From: a virus
Reading direction: 5' to 3' (one strand)
IMG/VR virus record: IMGVR_UViG_3300028384_001500
Location: 124,001 to 188,000 of that record
Length of the DNA stretch: 64,000 bases
The notes under the pieces were generated by a model that saw nothing but the letters and a program-made list of their open reading frames with translations, was not told the DNA's origin and ran no database searches. Position 1 is the first letter of the stretch, and each line of letters begins with the position of its first letter. Positions 48,729 through 58,976 of the stretch are shown here, in pieces. A program made the position numbers and the translations under genes.

Positions 48729-50816
48729 TTATTCAACACCGTATTGAAAACTTACATTTTTATCAGAAAAGTTTGCCGGACTTACTTCAAAAAAGTTTTC
48801 ACCTATTCCGTTAGGGCTAGCAAAGTTTTGTAATTTAATGTTGACAACTTGATCTTTTTGATTATCGACGTTAATTAGCTGCATTTTATACCTAGCTTTT
48901 TTAGGATCAATTGCTAATAAACCTAAATCAATTTCAGAAACTAGCTCGTTATTTAGATTGTTTAACCTCTTGTACTTGGTCACTTTATAATGATCCGGAT
49001 CTAAAAATACATTAATTCTATCATAGCCACTTACTTTTATACAGTCTTCAAAAGCGTCAACATTTAAAAGAATATTAGGGTAAGGCTTAGGGGCACCTTC
49101 CCTACTAATGACTTTTCTATGAACTCTATTTGTATATCTATCTCTTTCAACTTGAAGCTGAGGCCCATAATTAGAACTCATTCCGTGTGCATCGACACAA
49201 GCAACAGTATATATTGGTTTTTCTCCTTCTTTATGAGTCATATCGACAAAAGAAAGCCTAGGACCGTCCAATGTTTCTATACTTTCATCAATTGCAATCT
49301 CTGAAACTCCGCCTTTTATAATAGAATCGTCAAAGTTGTACTCTTTTAAAAGTGTAAAAGGTTGACTGGTGCTAAATCTTTTAAATATTTGAAATCGCTT
49401 AATGTCTCTCTGCTTATTTAGCGGAAATTGCCAAGTTATTCTAGGTTTAATGACATCAAAGTCAAAAGTAATCCTCATTGAATTAGGAGGTGGTGGAGGT
49501 ACTTTTTCAACGCAAGTTACGCCTGCCAATACGCCTTCAGACGCCATTAACATTGTAGCCAGCACATTTTGATTTAGTGAGCTGTCATCTTTATGTTCAC
49601 TGCTAGCAATTACTTTAACGGAACACAAACTTCTAATTTTATAAAAATAACTACCACCGTACCTTACATCATTATCAATCGCATATGTTGAACTGTGACC
49701 TTGAATAAAAAGACGATTAACAAAATTAACAGATTCATTAGGGAGTATTTCATATTTTTCAATGATATATCCAACAAACTTAATCTCTGGGAATTTCTTT
49801 ATGAATTCATTAATAAAACTCTGAGGCCCGGAAATTTCTTTTTGAGAAATTGCATCAACTTGCAAGTCATAATCAGCCTCTCCAAAAGTATTTGCCGGAG
49901 GAATAGAAGAAAGAATCTCAGACTTAATATCTCTAGAAAATTTTTCTAAACTTCTAATTTCGTCTTGGTAAACGTTGTCAGGAACTATAGTTGAATTTGA
50001 AATGACGTCTGCCATTAAAAGATTATTAAATTGAACAGAAAAAGATTGTTTTCCGATTGGGTCATTTGCAAAGTTGGCAATTTCTGGAGAGACGTCAGAA
50101 GGAGCCAAAGTATAACCCTCAGAAGCCATATTTGTCATAGCTTCAACAATTAGCTTCTTATCTGTACCTTCAAGCCCTCCCTTGTCTTTAAGAGTTGAAT
50201 GCAAAAGTTCAGCTGATTCTTTTTGCGATAATCTTTCTGTTGGTAAGTCATAAAAAAACGCTGACCCCTTGAGAATAGAATAGATATTTGATTCTTTTCC
50301 TGTGTCTATTAATTCTACACCTGTAAATATCTCTGACGAGGTTGTTCCTTCTGCAACGATTTTATTTAAAGAGTTTTGAAAATCAAAGTCTAGCTGATTG
50401 ATTGGTATTGTGTTTATTAGGCTATTTTCGACTTTAGGCGGCTTAATTTCAATTTTAACGTATCTTGGTAATTTTTTATTTTTTACCTGATGAAATATAT
50501 CTGCTGTATTACTTGCGTCTAAACTAACTAGTCTTTCGTTAAAGTTTTCTTTTCCATTTCTTACTCTTTCATCTCTAGTAAAATAATTATAAACAAAAGT
50601 TGCTTTTGCTGAAACAATTTCTGGTAAGTTTATTTTATCAGCTGGCCTACTAGTAAACGTGTCATAAGGCGTTGCCTTAGATCCGTAATTTTCTAATGCC
50701 AGTGCAACCAAGTCTTTCTCTAAATTATCAACAGTGCCTGCTATGCTAGGAGGTAAAACTTTTGCCTCACCTAAGTTTGAATTTACAGCTAATGTTTTGC
50801 TAAAATAAGTACTCAT
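48729..50816 (-). CDS. Large tail structural protein with fibronectin type III-like domain
   Basis: 695 residues. The N-terminal half is a polar, helical and beta mixture (MSTYFSKTLAVNSNLGEAKV and onward). A region near residues 440-560 (PRITWQFPLNKQRDIKRFQIFKRFSTSQPFTLLKEYNFDDS and onward) has the strand pattern of a fibronectin type III domain, with aromatic core positions. It lies among genes for fibre and baseplate-like proteins and is eleven bases from its upstream neighbour. It is likely part of the baseplate or its peripheral fibres. I do not recognise a specific T4 counterpart. Confidence 0.6.
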   Translation of the reverse strand: MSTYFSKTLAVNSNLGEAKVLPPSIAGTVDNLEKDLVALALENYGSKATPYDTFTSRPADKINLPEIVSAKATFVYNYFTRDERVRNGKENFNERLVSLDASNTADIFHQVKNKKLPRYVKIEIKPPKVENSLINTIPINQLDFDFQNSLNKIVAEGTTSSEIFTGVELIDTGKESNIYSILKGSAFFYDLPTERLSQKESAELLHSTLKDKGGLEGTDKKLIVEAMTNMASEGYTLAPSDVSPEIANFANDPIGKQSFSVQFNNLLMADVISNSTIVPDNVYQDEIRSLEKFSRDIKSEILSSIPPANTFGEADYDLQVDAISQKEISGPQSFINEFIKKFPEIKFVGYIIEKYEILPNESVNFVNRLFIQGHSSTYAIDNDVRYGGSYFYKIRSLCSVKVIASSEHKDDSSLNQNVLATMLMASEGVLAGVTCVEKVPPPPPNSMRITFDFDVIKPRITWQFPLNKQRDIKRFQIFKRFSTSQPFTLLKEYNFDDSIIKGGVSEIAIDESIETLDGPRLSFVDMTHKEGEKPIYTVACVDAHGMSSNYGPQLQVERDRYTNRVHRKVISREGAPKPYPNILLNVDAFEDCIKVSGYDRINVFLDPDHYKVTKYKRLNNLNNELVSEIDLGLLAIDPKKARYKMQLINVDNQKDQVVNIKLQNFASPNGIGENFFEVSPANFSDKNVSFQYGVE

Positions 50817-50827
50817 TAATCATTCCT

Positions 50828-53800
50828 TTATTTGTCAAAGTCATCTGGAAGTAAAGAAACTGTAACAGAATAATTATATACTTCCGGAAAATTTTCATTA
50901 ATTGATCTTGCATATTTCAAAATGGAAGAGTCTTTAGACTGACTCACACCAGCTACGTCTCTTAAATTAATTAAATTTTCATAAGCTCTACTAACTTTAT
51001 CAGGTCTTTGAATTTTACTGGTAATGTGATGACTAATAGGATCATCAAATATTTTAAAATTTGAGTCAAGTATAAAGTCTTTTTCGTTAACTAAGATTGA
51101 ATACACTTTATCGAAAGACTTAGGTGAGATAACCTTTTTAAACCTATTTTCAAAAGAAAAAGGCAAAGACTGCTTAAGTATCTTTGTCAATCTAAAGACT
51201 TCACTTTTTAACTGAATATCAGACTCTGTGTTTGGATATAGTTTGCTTAAAAGTTCTAAGACCCTTAAGTATTCATCAGATATGTTTGCACCCAATGAAC
51301 TTTCAGAAGTCATGTTAAAATTTATAGGTTGGGGCAGTAATAAAAAACTGTCTTCGTCAAAATTTAGACCGGTCGTTAACTTAGAGTACTCTTTTAAGAC
51401 ATAGTCAAACAAATGATTAATTAGCAAGTCTTTGTTTTTAAAAGCTTTTCCTGTGCCTACTTTTCCTGATCTTCCAGGTAAACCTGCCAACAAAGCTTTA
51501 CCAAATCCTTTTTTTGTATTTTTAATTAGTCCACCACTTTCATTAATAAAAACCCTAGAAACCTCCAGACTATTAAGAAGTTGATTAAATGTCATATCGT
51601 CTCTAAAATCTTTTAGATGCGATGATAATTCAAAATTATTAGGATTATAATCTAGTATGTTGGCACTGACGTCAAATACAAAGTTTTTTGGAAAAAAGCT
51701 ATATTCCGGATAAAAATGGCTTTTCTTGTAAACACTAATACAAATAAAATTGCTATCTAAGTACCTAATATCATCTGTTTCTTGAAAAGCATTAAGTCGC
51801 AAAGATGATATCATTGAGTTTGTAATTCCTACATTTAATATTGATTTACTACCTCTTTTTTCACTTTTTAAGAAGCCGTAACCTTGCTCACTTAATACTT
51901 TGCCCACCAGTCTATTCTTTTTTGCCAAAAATCTTATGTCTTTAGGAAAAAGAGACTCACTATTAGTTTCATAATTCTTTTGAAAAGAAGCTAGCATTAG
52001 GCTTGCTGTATCATCATTATTTAGAGTCAAAGAATCTTCGTACACTTTTAACTTTTTTAGAGAAGATATTGCTAATAATGTCTTCTTAGGTATTGTTTTT
52101 TCACCTATGCTGGACACACTTCCTTCTATTGTATTAAGCGCATAAGATTTAGACTTCTCTAAAGAGTTTGCATGAATATTAAATAATGAAACACAGTCTC
52201 TTATTCTTTTTTGTCTTATAAAAACGCGCTTGTAGAGGTCGTTAACAATATTTTTTGCAGAATCATAAGCTTCTTTCCCACCTGAAGACTCAAAAATATT
52301 GTTTAGTTCGTTTCCACGAAGTGCAGCAATAACAGCTTTTATTTGATTACTGTGTACTCCTAATGTTAACCCTCCATCGTCATCAGTTTTAGCCGTTGCT
52401 TGCAGCGTTAGTTTTAAAAGATTGTGAACATAAGAAAACCAAATTAAAGATCTTTGCACAGCAGAAAACTGAACTATTGACCCGGTAACGGCTGGGTTCT
52501 TTTTACCTCTAATTTTATCATCTTTATTTTCATCTTTAACAAAAAAAGAATTAATTCTTTCTTCTCCACTAGGTGTCCTATAAGGTATTGATCCTTGTTT
52601 TCCTACTGCTTCTGATAAATTGCGATTTTCACCTAAAATAATTTTTTTAATTGAATTTCTAAATAAAGTGTAAAAACCGTAACCTTTAGTGTTTGCAGAG
52701 TGATTATACCTGTAATTCCTTATTGTTCTTAAGCGTGCTCCTGGTGCAAAAGTTTCAGAGAAAACATTGTCTAATTTATTGTGATTCATTTTAATTTTTA
52801 GATTAGAATTACTCTTATCATCAACAGTGCTATTTAAGTATTTCCCTTGATTAATTGCACCACTAACTTTATTTTTATTAGTTAAGTCACCATCTTCTGC
52901 AAGTACAACTTTAAACTTTTCATTTGAATTGTGAAATTTTCTTTTTCCTACACCGCCATTTCTATAATCAATGTTGCAAATATCTTTTAAAAAGTAATCT
53001 GCCAAGTCTTCACAGTAGTATTGCACAAATGCTGCAATCGTTTCAAAAACTTTTTCGGTCGGTGTGTTTCCTAAATCTTCTCTATTAATAATGCTTCTTT
53101 CATTGTCATTATTTTTTTGTCGGTTGCCTATATCAAAAACAAATCCCCAAAACATACTAGCAAAAAGCTTTGTCATTTTATCAGGTGGAAGATCAGATAA
53201 GAATATTGACAAGAGTGGTATTTTGCTAATTTTTCTGTCATCATAATCTTCTAACATTGCTTTTAAATCGTCAGCCAGCGCATTATTCATATCTTGCAAA
53301 TAAGTGACAACTGAATTATTTTTAAGATAGCTGAAATTTGTCATTCCTTTGGTGCTATTTAAGGCCACCTGACTATCTGGAATCATTGTGAGAATGTCAG
53401 ATTGCAATGATTTTGATAATGACTTATAAGTAGAAGTAAAGTTATTAATATCAGAAAAGTCTATGTTGTTGTTAGTGTTGTTAGAAATGCCTGACGCAAC
53501 TATAGGGTTTTCAATAAAAAACTGAGTCGCCGGAATCAATCCTTTGCCATTTTTGTTCACTTCTTTTTTTGTCGACTCAATCGGAGAATAAAAAACACTG
53601 TTGTTAATTTCTGAAGACCCTGCCTGATTTTTTTCTTTTACACCTGCTATCTGTGCACCAAATATTCCAAACCCTTGTAAACTTTCATTAAAATCAGGAA
53701 GCCCTGTCCTTTGGATGTTATTGTCATCATTATCTACGCTTATTATGCTGTTTGGTACCCCTAAAACATCGCTAAGATAACTTCTAATTAAACCAGGATT

Positions 53801-55099
53801 GTTTGATCCGTAGTTGTTTCTTATCTGCAACTTACTGTTTACATTGTTAGTACTACAAACAAAGCTAATGTAATCATACGATAACGCAGCTAGCAGCTCA
53901 TTAATACTCGTAGTTTTATCAGAAACAGAATCACCTGCTGCATCAGATATTTTACCAAATACAGAATTTAAAAATGAATATGACATTGGTTTATGATCAA
54001 TTTGCAAACCTAGAGTTTTATATTCGTTGCTTAGTCCAGATTTTGCACCTGCAAACATACTTCTTAAATTAATTTGCTTAAGCTCAGATATGGCCTCTTC
54101 TAGATCACCCTCAATTCCATATCTAATTTCTCCCGGATCAACTTCTAAATAACCGTCATCTAAAGATGTTGCAGTTTCTAAGACAGTGCTAGAATCTTTT
54201 AACAATATTAAGCTGGCCAGTTGGGACAATGTATTTGCAAACATATCAGTGTCAGAGTTAAGCCCAGATCGATATAGGCTTAATAAACTCTTAGGGATAT
54301 TTGATTCATTATTAAGTAATGTCTCAGCTGAAGCGTATGCACGCTTAAGTGCATTTTCATCAAAAGCATTTGCTTGATCAAATGATTCGTTTTTATAAAA
54401 ATTTTCTATGGACCAAACAGAAGACAAATATTCGTCAATTGATGAAACCCTACCCACATACTTAATAATTTCCTCAATTATGTTTTCATAGATAATATAC
54501 TCTATCATTCCTAGAAAAAACGGGTGATTTGTATTTCTATTTACAATATCTTTTGTACTTTGCGTTGCTTGTTCTTTTAAGGATGTGGTTATATTTTTAA
54601 AAGTTTTCTGTATATCTTCGTCAGCGTCGTTATCAAAATTTAAAGCTACTATATTTTTTACTTCTTGGATAAAAGATTTTTCACTTAACTCTGGATACAT
54701 TTTATTTAAAACTAATTCAGCAGTTTGAATTATATATTCCCTTATTTGGCGATGAAGCTCCATCAATCTTGCAACATTAGTTACAGACACCTGTTTTCCA
54801 TCACCTAAATTATAATTTATAGTATTTTTATTTGTATCGTCTAGATCACCAGTTGCAAAAGGAATGAATTCAGAAATGCCGACAATTTCAGATCTTAACA
54901 TATTTAGGCCTTTACTTTGGAGCCTAACATATCTTACTGTTGTGTCTTCATCAGTAAATGCGATAGCGCCTTCTTTTGTTTGGGGTGGGCGATCTTGATA
55001 CTCTTTAAGCGATACTATCATTTTTCCCATTGAGGCTGGAATTTTAACTTCCTGATTTGTACTTAAACTAATTTTTGATTTATTAAGTTTTAATGGCAT
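50828..55099 (-). CDS. Very large tail structural protein
   Basis: 1423 residues, the longest gene in the window. It starts MPLKLNKSKISLSTNQEVKIP, a short beta segment followed by helical and mixed parts. Repeated Asn- and Ser-rich stretches are typical of large viral surface proteins. There are no transmembrane segments and no recognised enzyme motif. It is co-transcribed with the 923-residue gene, from which it is four bases away. Gene position between two other large tail proteins suggests a baseplate wedge or a large fibre component. It is too long to be a T4 wedge protein (gp6, gp7, gp10 are smaller), though gp7 (1032) is nearest in size. Confidence 0.6.
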   Translation of the reverse strand: MPLKLNKSKISLSTNQEVKIPASMGKMIVSLKEYQDRPPQTKEGAIAFTDEDTTVRYVRLQSKGLNMLRSEIVGISEFIPFATGDLDDTNKNTINYNLGDGKQVSVTNVARLMELHRQIREYIIQTAELVLNKMYPELSEKSFIQEVKNIVALNFDNDADEDIQKTFKNITTSLKEQATQSTKDIVNRNTNHPFFLGMIEYIIYENIIEEIIKYVGRVSSIDEYLSSVWSIENFYKNESFDQANAFDENALKRAYASAETLLNNESNIPKSLLSLYRSGLNSDTDMFANTLSQLASLILLKDSSTVLETATSLDDGYLEVDPGEIRYGIEGDLEEAISELKQINLRSMFAGAKSGLSNEYKTLGLQIDHKPMSYSFLNSVFGKISDAAGDSVSDKTTSINELLAALSYDYISFVCSTNNVNSKLQIRNNYGSNNPGLIRSYLSDVLGVPNSIISVDNDDNNIQRTGLPDFNESLQGFGIFGAQIAGVKEKNQAGSSEINNSVFYSPIESTKKEVNKNGKGLIPATQFFIENPIVASGISNNTNNNIDFSDINNFTSTYKSLSKSLQSDILTMIPDSQVALNSTKGMTNFSYLKNNSVVTYLQDMNNALADDLKAMLEDYDDRKISKIPLLSIFLSDLPPDKMTKLFASMFWGFVFDIGNRQKNNDNERSIINREDLGNTPTEKVFETIAAFVQYYCEDLADYFLKDICNIDYRNGGVGKRKFHNSNEKFKVVLAEDGDLTNKNKVSGAINQGKYLNSTVDDKSNSNLKIKMNHNKLDNVFSETFAPGARLRTIRNYRYNHSANTKGYGFYTLFRNSIKKIILGENRNLSEAVGKQGSIPYRTPSGEERINSFFVKDENKDDKIRGKKNPAVTGSIVQFSAVQRSLIWFSYVHNLLKLTLQATAKTDDDGGLTLGVHSNQIKAVIAALRGNELNNIFESSGGKEAYDSAKNIVNDLYKRVFIRQKRIRDCVSLFNIHANSLEKSKSYALNTIEGSVSSIGEKTIPKKTLLAISSLKKLKVYEDSLTLNNDDTASLMLASFQKNYETNSESLFPKDIRFLAKKNRLVGKVLSEQGYGFLKSEKRGSKSILNVGITNSMISSLRLNAFQETDDIRYLDSNFICISVYKKSHFYPEYSFFPKNFVFDVSANILDYNPNNFELSSHLKDFRDDMTFNQLLNSLEVSRVFINESGGLIKNTKKGFGKALLAGLPGRSGKVGTGKAFKNKDLLINHLFDYVLKEYSKLTTGLNFDEDSFLLLPQPINFNMTSESSLGANISDEYLRVLELLSKLYPNTESDIQLKSEVFRLTKILKQSLPFSFENRFKKVISPKSFDKVYSILVNEKDFILDSNFKIFDDPISHHITSKIQRPDKVSRAYENLINLRDVAGVSQSKDSSILKYARSINENFPEVYNYSVTVSLLPDDFDK

Positions 55100-55103
55100 G
55101 CTT

Positions 55104-57875
55104 TTACTCTATAATTTGTGCTGTTACTAGTCTTGGTAACAATATTCTTCCCGACTTAAGAAAAGGAACAACATAGTATTCTATTACGCCTTGTGCACCT
55201 GCGTGTTCAATTAAGTAAGAATAGCTTTTAGTTCTTTGATAATTGTCATTACTATGCGCTGCTCCATCTAAATATACATTGTTTCCTTCTTTAATAAAAA
55301 CTGCATAAAAATCAACGACTGAATCACCCTCAACGTCAAAGCTTAAATCATAGTATTTTTTTGTAATAGAATTATAGGATTCTCTTTCAATTAAGGCGTG
55401 TTGAATTTCTAATATATCTCCGTTTAATAAAGTAACATCTGTTCCTGAAGTACTTCTATTACTGCCTCCCACTTCAATATAAGCTATGTCACCTGTGGAA
55501 GAGTCAGCAAATATGTCTGCACCGTTATTTTGAACTATTTTCTTAGGGTCTCTAATTAAGCCTTTTTTGAAAACTTGTCTGTCATTAAACTTGTTTCTTT
55601 TTGCTGAGAAAACTTTATCGTTTCTATTTCTTGCATTTGATCTTGCAGCAGCTGAGACAAAATTAACAGACTTTGATATCGTATATTTTGCGAGAGAGTT
55701 TAATTGTGCATTAATACTATCAATTGCTTCGCTAGCTGGTTTAACTCTAGGTATTAGTTTATAAGTAACATCAGACAACAAAGGAGCCTCTTTATCTTCA
55801 AAAAAGCACATTCCTGATTCATTAGCAGTTACTTTTCCTATTGTTTTAGAGTCACCTGTGTCGTTGTCGATTCTTTGTATTTCAATAGAATAAACTAAAC
55901 CTTGCGCATCTTTTACTTTTTTAAGTTCATCACTAAATATGTCAAAAAGGTTTCCAAACATGTTTTTAATGACTTTATCTATTTCATTTTCAATTTTTTC
56001 AATTTTAAAACTTATCGATATGCTTCTCGTAGGTTGTTCAAAGACATCTCTAGTAAAACTTTCTAAACTATCAAAAGACTCATCTATAACATTAGTGTCA
56101 GATATTAATACTGTCTCAGTTCTGGCTTCAAACTTTTCGATAAAATAGTCTGAAGCCAATTTTCTTTCTCCGTTTGACATTATACATTCTACAACATACA
56201 TGTATGCTTTTCCCTCAAAGACATCACTATCAAAAAAGCTAATATTTTGTTTTCCTGAGGTTTTTTCTAGATAACTAAAGTCGTTATTATTTCCTTCCAA
56301 ATCTTTAGTTGTTAAAAGTTTGCCTTTTGCTGATCCCTTAAATCTGTATTTTTTTAAACAAACAGCAGCTATATTTTCTGATATATCGTAAATATTAACA
56401 TTAAATCCACGCCCACTTTCATCAATTTTTGCAATTAATTTTAAACTTGGAAAGTTCAAAGATCTTCTATTTCCTGACATGCTTTTACTTGATATTGACT
56501 TTGAATTTTGATATTGCTTGTCTCTGTAATTTAATGTTGATCGATAGAATATTGATGATGACCTATTAAAGTTAATAGGTTGTCTAGGGTTAGCATCTAC
56601 AACCCCGTCATTTAAAGTAGCAGTGTTTTTTGGAAAAACACCTATATTGCTAGCTATTTTTTTATAAAAAGAATCTAGCTTACCTTGTGATCTATTAATA
56701 GTTTTAGCTTCAATGTCAATACTTGCATAGTTTTTATTGTCTAAGTTAGAAACTGTGAGTTTAGAAACACCTGTAGGTTTTCTTAAAGTTGAAAGTTTAA
56801 CAATAGTACTTTGCTCTTTTACTTGGTCAGTTAGCGCTTTGACGCTAAAAGGTACAGATTGAGCTTGAATATTTAAACCGCCTAATGATTTAGCTATAAA
56901 AAGAATATAACCGTTTTTTCCAATTTTTAGCAGTTCGTCCTTACTAATAGAACCTACTATTTCAATAATTTTATAATTCTCAGTTTTTTCTACTTTACTA
57001 AATTGATATTTCTGACCAGATAAAAGATTAATCTCTTCAACAAGAGTGTTGTTTATGTCTTTAAAAAATGCCGGAACTTTAATTGTTGTATTTTTAATTC
57101 CTTTTCTTTCTTGATTAAAAGACCTTTTACCTATCGGATTTTCGTAATATCTAATAGGATCGATATCACTATCAATTAAATTATTGTACGTGTTTAAAAA
57201 AGTATCTAAATTAGATCCTCGAGATCTTTTAATATTTTGATCTATTCTGTCGTCCAAAGATTTAATTTGTAGAACTTTTTTATTACTACTTAAAGTATTT
57301 GTTAGTTTTGCGCGAGCAATATTAAAAGATCCAATTTTTTTTGCGCTTTCATATATATCGTTGTTTTTTGATAGCATAAAATTAGCGCTGTTTCTAGAAC
57401 TTCTAACTAGTGCTTTAGTATCTAAAATTACTTTTGAATTGACTCCAGATGTCAACCTGTTCTTATTAGATATTTTGTTTTTTTCTTTTTTTTCTCTTGC
57501 TCTTCGCCTTCTCTCTTTTCTTCTTTGTTGTCTTTTTGATGATTCTAAAAATGACTTAGTTGTATTATCTTTTGTTTGAGCGTCAACTTCTTTATCAAGA
57601 ATATTAGCGGCAACGACATTTGTCTGAGTCATTTTTCCTAATGTTCTGTAATAAGATAAATCTTTTGAAGATAAACGTGCATCAATTTTTTCACATTCAA
57701 CTTCATTAATGGTATCAAGATTAATTCTGCAAAATAATTTAATAGTCAGTATTGACTTATCTCTACCATCTCTGTCTTTTACAATGTTTTCTTTAAGAAT
57801 ACGTGGCTGCAACTTGTCATTGCTATTTTCGTTTGCTAAAATTTTATATTTTTTAATTGGGTTTCTAATAAACAT
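55104..57875 (-). CDS. Large tail structural protein with basic N-terminal segment
   Basis: 923 residues. After MFIRNPIKKYKILANENSNDK, a strongly basic segment (about residues 110-135, KRQQRRKERRRRAREKKEKN) is followed by mixed beta and helical domains. The latter half has repeated strand motifs, such as ARTETVLISDTNVIDESFD and SISISFKIEKIENE. It probably belongs to the baseplate or fibre, by neighbourhood. The Arg/Lys cluster is unusual for a tail protein and may bind an acidic partner. It begins two bases from the downstream end of the MGxLD protein gene. Confidence 0.6.
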   Translation of the reverse strand: MFIRNPIKKYKILANENSNDKLQPRILKENIVKDRDGRDKSILTIKLFCRINLDTINEVECEKIDARLSSKDLSYYRTLGKMTQTNVVAANILDKEVDAQTKDNTTKSFLESSKRQQRRKERRRRAREKKEKNKISNKNRLTSGVNSKVILDTKALVRSSRNSANFMLSKNNDIYESAKKIGSFNIARAKLTNTLSSNKKVLQIKSLDDRIDQNIKRSRGSNLDTFLNTYNNLIDSDIDPIRYYENPIGKRSFNQERKGIKNTTIKVPAFFKDINNTLVEEINLLSGQKYQFSKVEKTENYKIIEIVGSISKDELLKIGKNGYILFIAKSLGGLNIQAQSVPFSVKALTDQVKEQSTIVKLSTLRKPTGVSKLTVSNLDNKNYASIDIEAKTINRSQGKLDSFYKKIASNIGVFPKNTATLNDGVVDANPRQPINFNRSSSIFYRSTLNYRDKQYQNSKSISSKSMSGNRRSLNFPSLKLIAKIDESGRGFNVNIYDISENIAAVCLKKYRFKGSAKGKLLTTKDLEGNNNDFSYLEKTSGKQNISFFDSDVFEGKAYMYVVECIMSNGERKLASDYFIEKFEARTETVLISDTNVIDESFDSLESFTRDVFEQPTRSISISFKIEKIENEIDKVIKNMFGNLFDIFSDELKKVKDAQGLVYSIEIQRIDNDTGDSKTIGKVTANESGMCFFEDKEAPLLSDVTYKLIPRVKPASEAIDSINAQLNSLAKYTISKSVNFVSAAARSNARNRNDKVFSAKRNKFNDRQVFKKGLIRDPKKIVQNNGADIFADSSTGDIAYIEVGGSNRSTSGTDVTLLNGDILEIQHALIERESYNSITKKYYDLSFDVEGDSVVDFYAVFIKEGNNVYLDGAAHSNDNYQRTKSYSYLIEHAGAQGVIEYYVVPFLKSGRILLPRLVTAQIIE

Positions 57876-57877
57876 GC

Positions 57878-58933
57878 TTAATCCATTACGATTGTAAATA
57901 TATTGACAAATGTGGGCGTATTAAAATCATCTAAAAAAGTTTTACCTACGTAGAATATTTGCTTTTGAATTCTTCCATTTTCATCTGATTCATCTTCAAA
58001 TATTCCTGCGTCAACTATATCCAACTTTTGCATTGTTGGCCCTAAAGAATCTTCAAATAGCTGAATTAAAAGATTGTTTTCTGTTGACGTTTTGTTAAAC
58101 CTTATAGTTTTGTTTTCTTTTTTAGACTGCTTAATATTAGGAAGCTTCCCATTGATAAGTAGCTTTCTACTCTTTTTATTAATGCCTATTGCATTTTTTC
58201 TGATATCATTGTCATTTCCAAGAGGTGACATGTCTGATTCGCTAAAAACTTCATAACCAATTCTAGCCTTAATATCATCCCATGTTTCTCTTGATCTAGA
58301 TCTGATATCTGTATATGTACCATAGTTTGATCCATCTGTATTTACGGGAGGTAAAAACTGAAAATTTTCTAAGTGTGTAAGTTTTGGATCAATAAAAAAA
58401 GGATCAGCTTTATTAACATTTATTGTTTCTTTATAAGGGCTGCCGCCAAAAGGTTGCTCGTTATTGATTGTAAAAACTATCTCTGTATTATCAACTTCAA
58501 ATTCATTGTTGTCTCTTTTATCGTTTGTCCCTATGAAGTAATTTTTTTTAAAATGATTAAGCGAAGTGTCTAAAACAGAATTTTGCCCCACATCAAAACT
58601 ACTGCCTGTTACAGCATTTAAACTTAGCTTTTGCGCGTTATTAGTGTCTTTTAGAAAAATATTGTTCCCAACAATAGATCCAGTCGGCGAAAAGTTAAAA
58701 CTTATTAATTTTCCACTGTCATCTTTTTCTAAAACTATTGAGTTTTCTGGTCTTTCCATTACTTCAAAATAAAGTCTTTGTGATATATCATCTTTATGTG
58801 ATTTGTCGTAAAATGCATTGCAGTCTGAAAGTGAAGCAAACTCAGCTTTAAGCTCTCCCGCAGCAATTTGGCGCTTACCTTCTTGTGTGACAACTAAGTC
58901 TATGAATCTTGTTTTTTTATCTAGAATTCCCAT
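57878..58933 (-). CDS. Tail fibre adaptor-like protein (MGxLD family), longer copy
   Basis: 351 residues, MGILDKKTRFIDLVVTQEGKRQIAAGELKAEFASLSDCNAFYD. Its N-terminal 45 residues resemble the shorter copy at 47945-48670. The C-terminal part is unrelated, with KTIRFNKTSTENNLLIQLFEDSLGPTMQKLDIVDAGIFED followed by a beta strand (TFVNIFTIVMD). It lies between the fibre gene and the large tail genes, and is 43 bases from the fibre gene stop. It is likely to be an adaptor that holds other proteins at the baseplate. That role is by location; there is no biochemical motif. Confidence 0.65.
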   Translation of the reverse strand: MGILDKKTRFIDLVVTQEGKRQIAAGELKAEFASLSDCNAFYDKSHKDDISQRLYFEVMERPENSIVLEKDDSGKLISFNFSPTGSIVGNNIFLKDTNNAQKLSLNAVTGSSFDVGQNSVLDTSLNHFKKNYFIGTNDKRDNNEFEVDNTEIVFTINNEQPFGGSPYKETINVNKADPFFIDPKLTHLENFQFLPPVNTDGSNYGTYTDIRSRSRETWDDIKARIGYEVFSESDMSPLGNDNDIRKNAIGINKKSRKLLINGKLPNIKQSKKENKTIRFNKTSTENNLLIQLFEDSLGPTMQKLDIVDAGIFEDESDENGRIQKQIFYVGKTFLDDFNTPTFVNIFTIVMD

Positions 58934-58976
58934 ATTTGTTTCCTGTTAACTATAACTATCTTGCCTATAAAAAACC

